A DNA stretch of 64,000 bases. Source: Melaminivora sp034675505 (GTDB lineage: Bacteria; Pseudomonadota; Gammaproteobacteria; Burkholderiales; Burkholderiaceae_C). The DNA is taken from assembly GCA_034675505.1 (NCBI GenBank), contig JAUCDD010000025.1, positions 434,001 to 498,000 of the forward strand. The letters are read 5' to 3'. Made by a program: the position numbers and the translations under genes. Every line of letters starts with the position of its first letter. Position 1 is the first letter of the stretch. The notes under the pieces are model-generated. The model made no database searches. It was not told where the DNA came from and was given only the letters and a program-made list of their open reading frames with translations. Shown here piece after piece: positions 1 to 9,443 of the stretch.

Positions 1-326
1 TCGGGGCCGTCGGCGCGCCACAGTGGCCAGTCGCGCAGTAGCGCATCGCGCGGGTCCAGCCGCAGGGCATCGACGGCGTGCGTGATCGACAGCTGCGCGG
101 CTGCCTCCTGGGCGGCGCCCGAGAGTGCGTAGTGCTCCTGCAGCTGCGCTTTCTCGCGCGCCAGCAGCTGGGTGTCGATGCGCAGGCCGACGCTGGCGCC
201 CAGCACCACGGTGGCCACCACCGCCAGCAGGCCCAGCACGAACAGCAGCACGTAGCCGCGCTGACCCGCCGGGCGCGGGCCGGCCGGCCGGTGCGGGGCT
301 GCGGGGCTGGCGCGCCTGCAGTTCAT
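1..326 (-). CDS. gspK: GspK, type II secretion minor pseudopilin (partial, N-terminus)
   Basis: The reverse strand from an ATG at 326 reads an open frame to the window edge (about 108 residues seen). After a basic Pro/Arg-rich leader comes a hydrophobic segment, 'GYVLLFVLGLLAVVATVVL', then an amphipathic helix with 'LLAREKAQLQEHYALSGA', as in the GspK N-terminus. The ATG overlaps the gspJ stop (ATGA), and it is the last gene of a G-H-I-J-K order. GspK caps the pseudopilus tip with GspI and GspJ. The rest of the gene, and probably gspL, M and D, lie left of the window. The identification rests mainly on position, since the globular domain is not visible. Confidence 0.75.
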   Translation of the reverse strand, partial: MNCRRASPAAPHRPAGPRPAGQRGYVLLFVLGLLAVVATVVLGASVGLRIDTQLLAREKAQLQEHYALSGAAQEAAAQLSITHAVDALRLDPRDALLRDWPLWRADGP

Positions 327-953
327 CGGCCGCCTTTCGCGCCGGTGCGGGCGGAATAGACCTGCGCCGGCATGTCCGCGCGCAGGCCCGACAGCGCCAG
401 GCGCATCAACGGCGGCGCATCGGGCCCGTCCCACTGCGCCACCCAGCGCGGCTGCGTGCGCCCATCGGCCTGCCGCACCTGCGCCAGCAGCGAAAAGCTG
501 CAGGCGCGCAGGCCGCTGGCCAGCACCTGGCCGCCCTGCCACTGCGGCGCGGGCGCTGTGGTGCCAGGCGCGGCCACCTCGGGCAGGGCGCTGACCGAGT
601 GCAGCAGCTGCAGCTGGTCGTCGGCCGCCGGCGTGCAGGCCAGCCGCACGCGCGCCAGCGTTGGCGCTGCGGCGCCTGCGCCGTAGGGGTATAGGGTGTC
701 GAACTCCAGGAAGCTGCCGTCCGAGCGCACCACGCCGGCGCGTGACGCCCACTCGTGGCGCAACGACGCGTTCGGCGGCACGCACGTCGGCGCGGGCCTC
801 GCTGCGCCGGGCGCTGCGATGCTGGTAGTCGAGCATGCCCGACAGCGCCGAAGCGCCCACCAGCGCCACCAGCGCGGACACGGCCAGCGCAACGATCAGC
901 TCCAGCAGCGTGAAGCCGACCTGCGGGCGGGGGCGGGGTGCCTGGCGCTTCAT
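323..953 (-). CDS. gspJ: GspJ, type II secretion minor pseudopilin (one frameshift)
   Basis: It starts with an ATG at 953 overlapping the gspI stop. Residues 13-30 carry the prepilin signature 'GFTLLELIVALAVSALVAL', cleaved after the Gly and N-methylated on Phe by the prepilin peptidase. The first about 57 residues are in one frame and the remainder ('FLEFDTLYPYG', 'LACTPAADDQLQLLHSV') in another, so there is a one-base indel near 775-790 in a G/C-rich stretch. After correction the length is about 209 residues, normal for GspJ. It belongs to the pseudopilus tip complex in the inner membrane and periplasm. Codon usage is normal on both sides of the shift, so a sequence error is as likely as a real lesion. 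Confidence 0.72.
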
Positions 954-1451
954 CGCGGCGGCCCGGGCGGCGCCGGTGGTGGCTGCGGCGCGGCAGCGCC
1001 GGGTGCGGAGGCCGCGCCGCGCACCGGCGCGCTGGTGCGCAGCGTGCTCAGGCGGTAGGACTGCTGGGCGCCCTTGGGGCCCCAGAACACTTCGATTTCG
1101 AGGTGTTCGAGTTTTTGCTGGAAGTTGGGCAGGCGCGCGCGCTGTGCGTCCGTCAACAGCGCCACCGGCGTCAGGCGCAGGCGATAGCCGAAGTCCTGGC
1201 CGGCGTAGCGCTCCTCGCCCGGGTCGGCGGCGATCTGGAAGTCCGGCTGCGCCAGCGCTTCGTCCAGCTTGGCGCGTGCCAGCTGCATGGCGGCCGTGTG
1301 GACGGCCAGGCGCTCCTCGGTGCGGCGCACTGCCCGAGACGGTGGTGAAGGCCAGCGCCAGGCCGACGCCCACCAGCGTCATCGCCACCAGCACCTCCAG
1401 CAGCGTGAAGCCGCGCTGGCGCCGCGTGCGGTCAGGAATCGGCCGCCGCAA
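950..1451 (-). CDS. gspI: GspI, type II secretion minor pseudopilin (one frameshift)
   Basis: The N-terminus is read in the frame containing 'RGFTLLEVLVAMTLVGVGL' (about 1405-1350), the class III prepilin motif. The likely start is a TTG at 1451, overlapping the end of gspH by 20 nt; no ATG is available. The frame breaks near 1330 after 'AFTTVSG' and continues in another frame with 'RRTEERLAVHTAAMQLA' to a stop at 950. The shift falls close to 'GGCAGTGCGCCG'. Length is about 165 residues after correction, slightly long for GspI because of a Pro/Ala-rich tail. GspI nucleates the tip pseudopilin complex with GspJ and GspK. Confidence 0.72.
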
Positions 1452-1899
1452 GGGGGAGTCTTTCAATGCGGCCACTGATGGCCTGCAGGCGGAACTGCGC
1501 GCGCTGGCCCGAGGGGGTCTGCATGACGAAAGCCGCCTCGCGCACGGTGCCGTCGGGCAGGAACATGAGCCTGAGCGTGTCCCCGCCCTCGGCGCCCGCC
1601 GCCGCGCGGGGGGCGGCGGCGCTCCACTGGTAGCCGCGCGGCAGCTGCAGCGTCGGGGCGGCGGGGCTGGCCAGGGTGCCGGCATCGAAGTCGAGCACCG
1701 CCGCCACCGGACGCCCGCCCAGCACGGCCTTGTTGCGCAGGCGCAGCAGCTGCTGCTGGGTGCGGTCCAGCCACTGGCGCTCGTGCATGCGCGAGGACAG
1801 CCGGTCCACCGAGGCGATGGCCAGCCCGGTGCCTATGCCCACCAGCACCAGCACCAGCAGCAACTCCAGCAGGGTGAAGCCTGCCGCCTTGCGGTTCAT
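1432..1899 (-). CDS. gspH: GspH, type II secretion minor pseudopilin
   Basis: 155 residues, intact. 'AGFTLLELLLVLVLVGIGTG' at residues 6-25 is a prepilin peptidase site followed by the conserved hydrophobic helix. Glu at +5 of the mature protein, which marks major and minor pseudopilins, is present. The following about 120 residues ('LDRTQQQLLRLRNKAVLGGRPVA') resemble the GspH/FimT domain that sits below the pseudopilus tip complex. It lies 27 nt downstream of gspG and overlaps gspI at its end, so it is co-transcribed with the rest of the set. Confidence 0.85.
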   Translation of the reverse strand: MNRKAAGFTLLELLLVLVLVGIGTGLAIASVDRLSSRMHERQWLDRTQQQLLRLRNKAVLGGRPVAAVLDFDAGTLASPAAPTLQLPRGYQWSAAAPRAAAGAEGGDTLRLMFLPDGTVREAAFVMQTPSGQRAQFRLQAISGRIERLPLAAADS

Positions 1900-1926
1900 G
1901 GTCGAGAAGGGGTGCGGCGCGCCGCG

Positions 1927-2364
1927 TCAGTCCCAGCTGTGGATGTCGGCCGCGTCGCCGCTGCCGCCTTCCTTGCCGTCCGAGCCCAGCGAGGACAGCT
2001 CGTAGTCGGATTTCTCGCCCGGCGCCTTGTAGACGTAGCTGTTGCCCCAGGGGTCCTTGTCCACGCGCTTCTTCAGGTAGGGGCCGCGCCACTTGGCGGC
2101 AGCGTCGGCATCGGCGGGCTTTTCGCTCAGCGCGGCCAGGCCCTCTTCGGTCGTGGGGTAGCGCGACATGTCCAGCCGGTAGGTGTCCAGCGCCGCGCCG
2201 ACCATCTCGATCTGCGTGCGCGCGGCCTTGACCTTGGAGGCGTCGAGCTGGCCGAACAGGCGCGGGCCGACCAGCGAGGCCAGCAGGCCCAGGATGACCA
2301 TGACGATCAGGAGCTCGATCAGCGTGAAGCCGCGCGCGCGGCGCGGCAGGCGGGGGGATTTCAT
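1927..2364 (-). CDS. gspG: GspG, major pseudopilin of type II secretion
   Basis: 145 residues, intact. Leader MKSPRLPRRARG, then 'FTLIELLIVMVILGLLASLV'. The C-terminal domain has the hallmarks of GspG: 'AALDTYRLDMSRYPTTEEGL', 'GPYLKKRVDKDPWGNSYVY' in two parts, and a final 'SSLGSDGKEGG' loop that holds the calcium ion stabilising the pseudopilus. It forms the piston-like pseudopilus in the periplasm. It is placed 21 nt after gspF. This is the best-preserved member of the cluster and anchors the identification of its neighbours. Confidence 0.95.
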   Translation of the reverse strand: MKSPRLPRRARGFTLIELLIVMVILGLLASLVGPRLFGQLDASKVKAARTQIEMVGAALDTYRLDMSRYPTTEEGLAALSEKPADADAAAKWRGPYLKKRVDKDPWGNSYVYKAPGEKSDYELSSLGSDGKEGGSGDAADIHSWD

Positions 2365-2385
2365 GGGGGAGGGGTTCCTGTGGCC

Positions 2386-3565
2386 CTACAGGGGTATGTC
2401 GTTGATCGAAAAAATGGCGGTCAGCATGGACACCACGATGCCGCCGATCAGCCCGCCCATGACCAGGATCATGACCGGCTCGAACAGCGCCACCAGGCTG
2501 CGCGTGGCCTTCTGGATGTCCTTTTCGTACTGGTCGGCGATGCGGATCAGCATGCTGTCGAGCGAGCCGGCCTCCTCGCCCACCGTGGCCAGCTGGCCCA
2601 GCAGGCGCGGGAACAGCGGGTCGGCGCGCACCGGCGCAGCCACGCCCTTGCCCTCCTGCACGGCCCGCACCAGGCGGTCGAGCGCGCGGCGCAGCGGGAT
2701 GTGGTCGGTCAGCTCGCGCACGATGCGCATGCCGGTCAGTATCGGAACGCCGCTGGCCAGCAGGAGTTCCCCAGGTGCGGCAGATGTGCGCCAGCTGCAC
2801 CTTCAGCATCAGCGGCCCCAGCACCGGCACGCGCAGGAGCGCCAGCTGCCAGCGCTCGCGCCAGGCCTCGTCGCGCAGCGCATAGGCCATGCCGAAAACC
2901 GCCGCTGCCAGCGCCAGCCCCAGCAGCGCCCCGTAGCTCTTGAGGAAGTTGCCGGTATCGATCAGCAGCTGCGCCGGCAGCGGCAGGGCCTGGTTCATGT
3001 CCTGGAAGATCTGGCCGAACTTGGGCAGCACGAACACCGTGAGGCCCAGCAGCGCGCAGATGCCGAAGACGAACAGCACTAGCGGGTAGATGGACGAGGT
3101 GACCAGGAAGGAGCGGAACTCGATGCTGCGCGCGTAGAACTCGACCAGCCGGTGCATGACCACCGGCAGCACGCCGCCTTCCTCGCCGGCGCGCACCATG
3201 TTCACGTACAGCCGCGGGAATGCGCCGGGGTGGCGCTGGAAGGCGTCGGCCAGGGTGTTGCCCTTTTCCACGTCCAGCACCACCTCCTGCATCACGGCGC
3301 GCAGGTGCGGCTGCTCGATGGTGCCCTGGGTGATGTGCAGCGCACGGTCCAGCGGCAGCCCGGCGTCCAGCAGCGTGAGCAGCTGCTCGGTCGTGGCCAG
3401 CACGTGCTTCATGCCCACGCGCCGGCGCCGCCCGCCAGCCACGCCCCAGGCCGGCGCGCCGGGCGCGGCTTCCGCGGGGGTGGTGGCGGCCGGCTGCTGC
3501 GGCGGTGCCTGTCTGGCGGGCGCGCCGGGCAGCGCGCCTGCGTCCGCCTTGGGCCTGGGCCTCAT
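2386..3565 (-). CDS. gspF: GspF, inner-membrane platform protein of type II secretion (one frameshift)
   Basis: The ATG at 3565 overlaps the gspE stop. The first about 50 residues are a Pro/Ala/Arg-rich segment instead of the usual GspF N-terminal domain, so the protein is shorter than family norm. From about residue 53 ('VLATTEQLLTLLDAGLPLDR') both T2SSF domains are present, with membrane helices near 'SSIYPLVLFVFGICALLGL' and 'LGLALAAAVFGMAYAL'. The frame breaks near 2773 at a GG/AA stretch after 'HICRT' and resumes as 'ELLLASGVPILTGMRI' to the end at 2386, with a last helix 'VMILVMGGLIGGIVVSML'. GspF couples the GspE ATPase to pseudopilus assembly. The unusual N-terminus may be a real lineage feature. 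Confidence 0.82.
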
Positions 3566-5157
3566 GCCAGCTCCTGGCGGGTCACGCGCGCCAGCTCCTC
3601 CAGCGTGGTCACACCGTCCAGCACCTTGCGGATGCCGTCGGCGCGCATGCTGCGCACGCCCTCCTGCGTGGCCACGCGGCGCACGCCCTCGGCGGGCAGC
3701 TTCTTGATGATGGCTTCCTTGATGGCGGTGCTCATGGGCAGCATTTCGTAGATGCCGGTGCGCCCGATGTAGCCCGACTGGCCGCAGTGGTGGCAGCCGC
3801 GGCCGTGGAACAGCTGCGCCACCGCGCTGGCGTCCACGCCTTCCTCGGCCATGAACAGCCGGTCGGCCTCGGTGGGCGCGGCGGCCTGTTTGCAGTGCGG
3901 GCAGATCACGCGCACCAGGCGCTGCGCCACGATCAGCACCACCGAGGAGGCGATCAGGTAGCTCTCCACGCCCATGTCCATCAGCCGGTGCGGGGCGCCA
4001 AACGAGTCGTTGGTGTGCAAAGTTGATAGCACCAGGTGGCCTGTCAGCGCCGACTGGATCGAGATTTCGGCCGTTTCCCGGTCGCGCACCTCGCCCACCA
4101 TGATGATGTCCGGGTCCTGGCGCACGATGGAGCGCAGCGCGCTGGCGAAGGTGAGGTCGATCTGCGGCTTGACCTGGATCTGGTTGATGCCGTCGATCTG
4201 GTACTCCACCGGATCCTCGACCGTGATGATCTTGTTTTCCGGCCGGTTGACGCGGCTGAGCGCCGCGTACAGCGTGCTGGTCTTGCCGCTGCCCGTCGGC
4301 CCGGTGACCAGGATCATGCCGTGCGGCTGCGTGATGGCCGCCTCCAGCACCGCCTGGTGGTCGGGGGCCAGGCCCAGAGACTCCAGGCTCATCAGGCCGG
4401 GGCCCTGGTCCAGCAGCCGGATCACCATGCTCTCACCGTGCGCGGTGGGCACGGTGGATACGCGCATGTCGATCTGGCGGCCGGCCATCTCGGCCTGCAT
4501 GCGCCCGTCCTGGGGCAGTCGGCGCTCGGCGATGTTCATCTTGGCGCGCAGCTTCAGGTGCGAGATCGCCGGCGTGTACATGCGCCTGGGCGGCGACTCG
4601 GCGTCGAACAGCACGCCGTCGATGCGGTAGCGCACGCGAAAGCGCTGCTGCGAGATCTCCAGGTGCAGGTCGGAGGCGCGACTTTCCACGGCGCGCAGCA
4701 GCAGCGCCTGCACCAGGCGCACCACCGGCGCGTCCTCGGCCAGCGCCTTGAGCGTCTCCAGGTCGTCGTCCGGGTCGTCGCCGCCATCATGCGCGGCGTC
4801 AAAGCCCAGGCCGTCCAGCGCATCGCTGCGGTAGGCCTGCTCCAGCCCCGAGTTGATCCACTGGCGCGGCGCCAGCGACAGCTGCAGCGGCACCGGGAAG
4901 AACTGGCGCAGGGCGTCCAGCGCGGCAAGGGGGACCGGGACGGCGGCGGCTACGCTGGCGGCTTCCTCATTGACCGATAGCGGCAGCAGGCCATGGGTGC
5001 GCAGGAAGGCTGATGACAAGCCAGGAACCGGGACGATGGCGGCAAGTGTCTGGCCCATCGTATTCAGGAGGGGCGCCTGCAGCAGGCGGGAAGACTCGGC
5101 CAGGAGCTCATCCTCCTGGGTGTGGGGTTCGGCGGCGTCGGGGGGCAGGCTGCTCAT
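3562..5157 (-). CDS. gspE: GspE, type II secretion ATPase
   Basis: The ATG at 5157 gives 531 residues; an in-frame upstream extension to 5340 is Arg/Ser/Pro-rich and looks non-coding. An N1 domain is followed by the N2E region, then the ATPase: Walker A 'GPTGSGKTSTLYAA' near residue 286, Asp box 'IITVEDPVEYQIDGINQIQV', Walker B 'DPDIIMVGEVRDRETAEI', His box 'TGHLVLSTLHTNDS'. A tetracysteine zinc module (CPHC near 417, CHHC near 456) separates GspE from PilT-type retraction ATPases. It works as a cytoplasmic hexamer powering pseudopilus extension. First gene of the visible operon. An acidic insert (residues 122-136, DDPDDD) lies between N-domain and core. Confidence 0.95.
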   Translation of the reverse strand: MSSLPPDAAEPHTQEDELLAESSRLLQAPLLNTMGQTLAAIVPVPGLSSAFLRTHGLLPLSVNEEAASVAAAVPVPLAALDALRQFFPVPLQLSLAPRQWINSGLEQAYRSDALDGLGFDAAHDGGDDPDDDLETLKALAEDAPVVRLVQALLLRAVESRASDLHLEISQQRFRVRYRIDGVLFDAESPPRRMYTPAISHLKLRAKMNIAERRLPQDGRMQAEMAGRQIDMRVSTVPTAHGESMVIRLLDQGPGLMSLESLGLAPDHQAVLEAAITQPHGMILVTGPTGSGKTSTLYAALSRVNRPENKIITVEDPVEYQIDGINQIQVKPQIDLTFASALRSIVRQDPDIIMVGEVRDRETAEISIQSALTGHLVLSTLHTNDSFGAPHRLMDMGVESYLIASSVVLIVAQRLVRVICPHCKQAAAPTEADRLFMAEEGVDASAVAQLFHGRGCHHCGQSGYIGRTGIYEMLPMSTAIKEAIIKKLPAEGVRRVATQEGVRSMRADGIRKVLDGVTTLEELARVTRQELA

Positions 5158-5555
5158 GGTGATGGTGAGAGGCCGCGCGCTGTGGCGGAGGACGGCCGGG
5201 CAATGGTCGAAAGGCCCGCTATCCGGAGATGGGGGATGGCCTGAAGGCAACAAAAGAGAGTGGGCGCAAGGCGGCGAGCGCGAGCGAAAAGCAGGGCGCC
5301 TGATTGCGCTCATGGCCGGGCCCCGCGCGCGGCTGGCCATTGTAGCGAGGCGGCCTCGGGCAGTGCGGGGCCCGGCTCGCGCCCAGCGGCAGGGCGATAG
5401 AATCGCAGCTCCTGCCGGGCCATGAGCCCGGCTTTTTACTGCAGCGTATTCAGCCAGCCCAGCCGCAGTGCGCGAGATCTGTCACGGTAAGGCTGCGTGT
5501 GGCCGAGGCGGATTTTCCATCCCTGCGTGCCCTGCCCGTCAAGATTCTCCGACCC
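5158..5555. other. Divergent intergenic region with a stem-loop
   Basis: This stretch separates the gsp operon (leftward) from the glycosyltransferase pair (rightward). It must hold promoters for both directions, but I cannot place -35/-10 boxes with confidence. The one clear structure is a perfect 7-bp inverted repeat with a 5-nt loop followed by five Ts (5414-5437, GCCGGGC...GCCCGGC), which reads as an intrinsic terminator on the plus strand although no plus-strand gene precedes it. It could end antisense or leader transcription. Confidence 0.5.
5414..5437 (+). terminator. Intrinsic terminator-like hairpin upstream of the glycosyltransferase gene
   Basis: GCCGGGC / CATGA / GCCCGGC followed by TTTTT. 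It lies about 120 nt ahead of the next start codon, with no gene just upstream on this strand, so it may be a leader terminator or a guard against read-through from the left. Confidence 0.6.
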
Positions 5556-8500
5556 ATGCACATCAGCGAGGCAGCGATCATTCCCTACCAGGCCAGCCCG
5601 GTGCCCACAGCGCGCGCTGTCCTGGTCTTTGCTCCCCATCCGGACGACGAGGTCTTCGGTTGCGGCGGTGCGCTGGCGCTGCACGCCGCCGCCGGGCATG
5701 CCGTGCACGTAGTGCTCCTGACGGCTGGCGGCTTCCAATCGCAGCCGGACGACGGGGCTGGCTACTCGGGTGAGCGCCTGGCAGAAAGCGCCCGTGCCGC
5801 AAGGGTGCTGGGCCTGGAAAGTCCGCGCTGCTGGCGCCTGGCCGACCGCGATGTGCAATATGGCGAGGAGCTGGTGCGGCGCATGCTGGACGCCATTGCC
5901 GAACTGCAGGCCGATGTGGTCTATGCCCCGTCGCCCTGGGAGCTGCACCCCGACCACCGTGCCACCTGCCTGGCAGCCCTGGAAGCTGCGCGGCGCCTGG
6001 GCGGCACACTGACTTTGTGCTTATACGAGGTCAGCGCTCCTTTGCGGCCCAATTGCCTGGTGGATATCACGCCGGTCTGGCAAGCCAAACAGGCCGCAAT
6101 GCAGGAATTCGCCAGCCAGGAAGCCCATTTGCCGTATGCAAGCTTCATTGGCGCACTGAACCGTTTCCGCGCCTTGACCCTGCACCCTGGTGCGCAGCGG
6201 GCCGAGGCCTTCGAGTGTTTGCAGGCGGGGCAGCTGCAAGCCGGCGGCCGGCTGTTGATCGAAGGCGAGCGGGAGCGGCTGCTGTCGCGTGGCATCGCCG
6301 TGCTGCCGAAGGATGCGCCCCTGGTGTCGGTCATCGTGCGCAGCATGGGGCGTCCGACGCTGGCCCAGGCGCTGCAATCGCTGGCCCTGCAGACCCACAG
6401 CCATCTGGAGGTGGTCCTGGTGGACGCTGCCGGGGACGGCCTCCCTGGGGTGGATCTTCAAGGCTACCCCCTGCCGGTGCGGCGCGTGTCCATGGGGAAG
6501 CAACTGCCTCGTGCCGAGGCCGCCAATGCCGGGCTGCGGGCTGCCGGCGGTGAATTCCTGATTTTCCTGGACGACGATGACTGGTTCTATCCCGATCACG
6601 TTGCCAAGCTGGTACTGGCCAGCCGGCGCAACCCTGCCTTCAAGGCGGTGCACACTGCCATCGAGTGCGTAGATGAGGCCGGGCAGCCGCAAGGCGAAAT
6701 TTTTGATTTCCCTTATGCCCCGGGTGAGTTGCGCTACGGCAACTTTCTCCCAATCCATAGCGTCCTGTTCCACCGCAGCTTGCTGGATGAGGGCTGCGCC
6801 TTCGATCCAGCTTTTGATCTGTATGAGGACTGGGACTTCTGGCTGCAACTGGAGACGCGCTCGGCATTCGCCTTCGTTCCCGGCGTATCGGCGGCCTATC
6901 GCATCCAGGCCGGCTCGGGCGAAGGCGTTCGTACGGACGAGCAGCGCTCGCGCGCGGCCACGGCGCAGCTGTATGCCAAATGGCAGGTCTTGCAGACGCA
7001 GCAGACATTCACCGAGCTCATAGGCCGCGCGGTAGCGCGCCGCAATTTGCTGCGCCAGCTGGGGCATAGCGGGCGTGAACTGCAAAGTGTGACGCGGCAA
7101 CTCGATGTCCAGCAGCGCCAGGCACTGGCTGCGCAGCACCAGGCGGATCAGGCGCGCCAGGATGCGCACCAGCTGCGCGAGGCGCATGACCAGGCATGTG
7201 CCGGGCGTGATATAGCGCTGGGGCAGATGCAGCAAGCCATGGAAGATTGCCGGCAGGCGTGGCAGGCGCATGCCACCGTCCAGGGCGACTGGGCGCGCGA
7301 GCATGTCCTGCGCGACCAGGCGCAAGGCCTGGCGGCCACCCTGCAGCGAGAGCTGGAGCTGGCGCGCAACCACGCTGCCAATGTTCAGCAGGCCCTGGAC
7401 GCAACGCGCGTGGCCGCCGCTGCCGCGCAGCAGGAGTCTGCTGCGCTGCTGGCCAGCCGTTCCTGGCGCTGGGCCAAGCCGCTGCGCACGGTTGCCCGGG
7501 GGCTGCATGCCGTGCGCTCCGTGCATGCGGCGGCGCGAGCCGCGCGTGCGCGCGGCGCGGGAATGGGTACGTTGGTCGCCCGTACGGCGCAGATCTGGCG
7601 CCGCGAAGGCCTGGCAGGCGTGCGCCTGCGCGTGCGCCGCCTTCTGCACCCTGCGGCAGTCCCGGACACGGCTGCGGCCAGCGCGAGCGACCGCGGATCG
7701 GCCGCAGGAACGGAACGCGGCTACACCGCATGGGTGGCTGCGCACGACACTCTGGGTGCGGCAGAGCTGGCCCTGCTGCAGCAGCAGGCCGGGCAGCTGG
7801 GTGCTCAGCCTTTGATCTCCATCATCATGCCGGTCTACGGTCCCCAGGACGATGACTTGCTGCGCGCCATTGCCTCGGTCCGCGCGCAGATCTATCCGCA
7901 CTGGGAGCTGTGCATCTGTGACGACGCCTCGCCTGACGAGGGTACGCGCGCGCTGCTGCACGCCCAGGCCGCCCAGGAGCCGCGCATCCGCCTGGCCTTC
8001 CACCAGAGCAACCAGCACATTTCGGCTGCCAGCAACACTGCCATGGGGTTGGCGCAGGGAGACTGGATCGCCTTCCTCGACCAGGATGACGAGCTGCGCC
8101 CGCATGCCCTGCTGAGCGTCGCCCAGGCGCTGCAGCAACATCCGCAGGCGCGCGTTCTGTATTCAGACGAGGACAAGATCGACGGCCAGGGCCGGCGCTT
8201 TGACCCCTATTTCAAGCCTGACTTCAACCTTGGCCTGCTGCGTTCGCACAACTACATGTGCCACTTTGCCGTCTACCAGCATGCCCTGGTGCGCCAGCTT
8301 GGCGGGCTGCGCAAGGGCCTGGAAGGTGCGCAGGACTACGATCTGGTGCTGCGTGCCGTGGACGCGGTGCCGCGCGAGGCGGTCATCCATATCCCGCGCA
8401 TCCTCTACCACTGGCGTACTGCGGTGGGCAGCACGGCGTCCGGGCACGGTAACAAATCCTACGCATTCAAGGCCGGCCAGCGTGCGCTGCGCGAACACCT

Positions 8501-9443
8501 GCAGCGCCGCAGCCTGAAGGGGGACATTGCCGAGGCAGCCGAAGCCCCCGGGATGTACCGCATCACCTGGCAGCGTCCGCAGCCCGCACCGCTGGTCAGC
8601 ATCATCATTCCGACGCGCAATGGACATGCCATCCTGCGCCAATGCCTGGACAGCCTGCGCCAGACTGCTTATCCGAACTACGAGGTCATCGTGGTGGACA
8701 ACGGCAGCGACGAGCCAGCCACACTTGAGCTGCTGGCCGAACGCAGCCGCAGCGGCCAGATTCGCGTGGAGCGTGATGACAGCCCGTTCAATTTCTCCGC
8801 CCTGAACAACCGCGCCGTGCACCAGGCCGCTCGGGGCGAGTTCGTGCTCCTGATGAACAACGACATCGAGATCACCCATTCCGAGTGGCTCGACGAGATG
8901 GTCGGGCCGGCCATGGAGCCCGGCGTGGGCTGCGTTGGCGCACGCCTGTGGTACCCAGACGGGCGGCTGCAGCACGGTGGTGTGATCCTGGTGTGCGGGG
9001 TGGCCGGCCATGCGCACAAATTCCTGCCCAAGGGCCAGCACGGCTACATGGGCCGGGCCGTCCTGGCGCAGGACTTCGTGGCCGTCACCGCTGCCTGCCT
9101 GTTGGTGCGCCGCAGCATCTACGACGAGGTGGGGGGGCTCGATGAGGGATTGGCCGTGGCTTTCAATGACGTGGACTTCTGCCTGAAGGTCCACCATGCC
9201 GGCTATCGCAACCACTGGACGCCCCATGCGCAGCTGGTACACCACGAGTCTGTCACGCGCGGCTATGAAGATACGCCGGAAAAACAGCAGCGCTTCAAGG
9301 GCGAGATTGACACGCTGCAGTCACGCTGGAGTGCGTTGATTGCCCATGACCCCTGCTACAACCCCAACTTGACGGCGCAAGCGGAAGACTTCTCGCTGGC
9401 GTGGCCGTCCGGGGTGAGCTTCGAGCGACTGGACGCCCGATGA
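5556..9443 (+). CDS. Multidomain PIG-L deacetylase / triple GT2 glycosyltransferase
   Basis: ATG at 5556 (1295 residues); a GTG at 5499 is possible. Residues 20-200 are a PIG-L family N-acetyl-sugar deacetylase: metal motif 'APHPDDE' near 28 and 'HPDH' near 130. Residues 255-480 form a first GT2 glycosyltransferase (VSVIV; DDDDW). Residues 500-640 are Gln/Ala-rich coiled coil. Residues 750-1000 form a second GT2 domain ('ISIIMPVYGPQ', 'FLDQDDE', 'LYSDEDK'), and 1010-1290 a third ('VSIIIPTRNG', 'LMNNDIEI', 'FNDVDFCLKVHHAGY'). It probably builds an oligosaccharide on one scaffold, exposing an amine on one sugar and adding several others. It overlaps the next gene by 4 nt. Targets may be the surface proteins encoded nearby (inference). 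Confidence 0.88.
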   Translation: MHISEAAIIPYQASPVPTARAVLVFAPHPDDEVFGCGGALALHAAAGHAVHVVLLTAGGFQSQPDDGAGYSGERLAESARAARVLGLESPRCWRLADRDVQYGEELVRRMLDAIAELQADVVYAPSPWELHPDHRATCLAALEAARRLGGTLTLCLYEVSAPLRPNCLVDITPVWQAKQAAMQEFASQEAHLPYASFIGALNRFRALTLHPGAQRAEAFECLQAGQLQAGGRLLIEGERERLLSRGIAVLPKDAPLVSVIVRSMGRPTLAQALQSLALQTHSHLEVVLVDAAGDGLPGVDLQGYPLPVRRVSMGKQLPRAEAANAGLRAAGGEFLIFLDDDDWFYPDHVAKLVLASRRNPAFKAVHTAIECVDEAGQPQGEIFDFPYAPGELRYGNFLPIHSVLFHRSLLDEGCAFDPAFDLYEDWDFWLQLETRSAFAFVPGVSAAYRIQAGSGEGVRTDEQRSRAATAQLYAKWQVLQTQQTFTELIGRAVARRNLLRQLGHSGRELQSVTRQLDVQQRQALAAQHQADQARQDAHQLREAHDQACAGRDIALGQMQQAMEDCRQAWQAHATVQGDWAREHVLRDQAQGLAATLQRELELARNHAANVQQALDATRVAAAAAQQESAALLASRSWRWAKPLRTVARGLHAVRSVHAAARAARARGAGMGTLVARTAQIWRREGLAGVRLRVRRLLHPAAVPDTAAASASDRGSAAGTERGYTAWVAAHDTLGAAELALLQQQAGQLGAQPLISIIMPVYGPQDDDLLRAIASVRAQIYPHWELCICDDASPDEGTRALLHAQAAQEPRIRLAFHQSNQHISAASNTAMGLAQGDWIAFLDQDDELRPHALLSVAQALQQHPQARVLYSDEDKIDGQGRRFDPYFKPDFNLGLLRSHNYMCHFAVYQHALVRQLGGLRKGLEGAQDYDLVLRAVDAVPREAVIHIPRILYHWRTAVGSTASGHGNKSYAFKAGQRALREHLQRRSLKGDIAEAAEAPGMYRITWQRPQPAPLVSIIIPTRNGHAILRQCLDSLRQTAYPNYEVIVVDNGSDEPATLELLAERSRSGQIRVERDDSPFNFSALNNRAVHQAARGEFVLLMNNDIEITHSEWLDEMVGPAMEPGVGCVGARLWYPDGRLQHGGVILVCGVAGHAHKFLPKGQHGYMGRAVLAQDFVAVTAACLLVRRSIYDEVGGLDEGLAVAFNDVDFCLKVHHAGYRNHWTPHAQLVHHESVTRGYEDTPEKQQRFKGEIDTLQSRWSALIAHDPCYNPNLTAQAEDFSLAWPSGVSFERLDAR

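Noticed and set aside
5158..5340. Extension of GspE to an upstream start at 5340
   Set aside because: The added 61 residues are Arg/Ser/Pro-rich and unlike the family; the ATG at 5157 starts a typical N-terminus.
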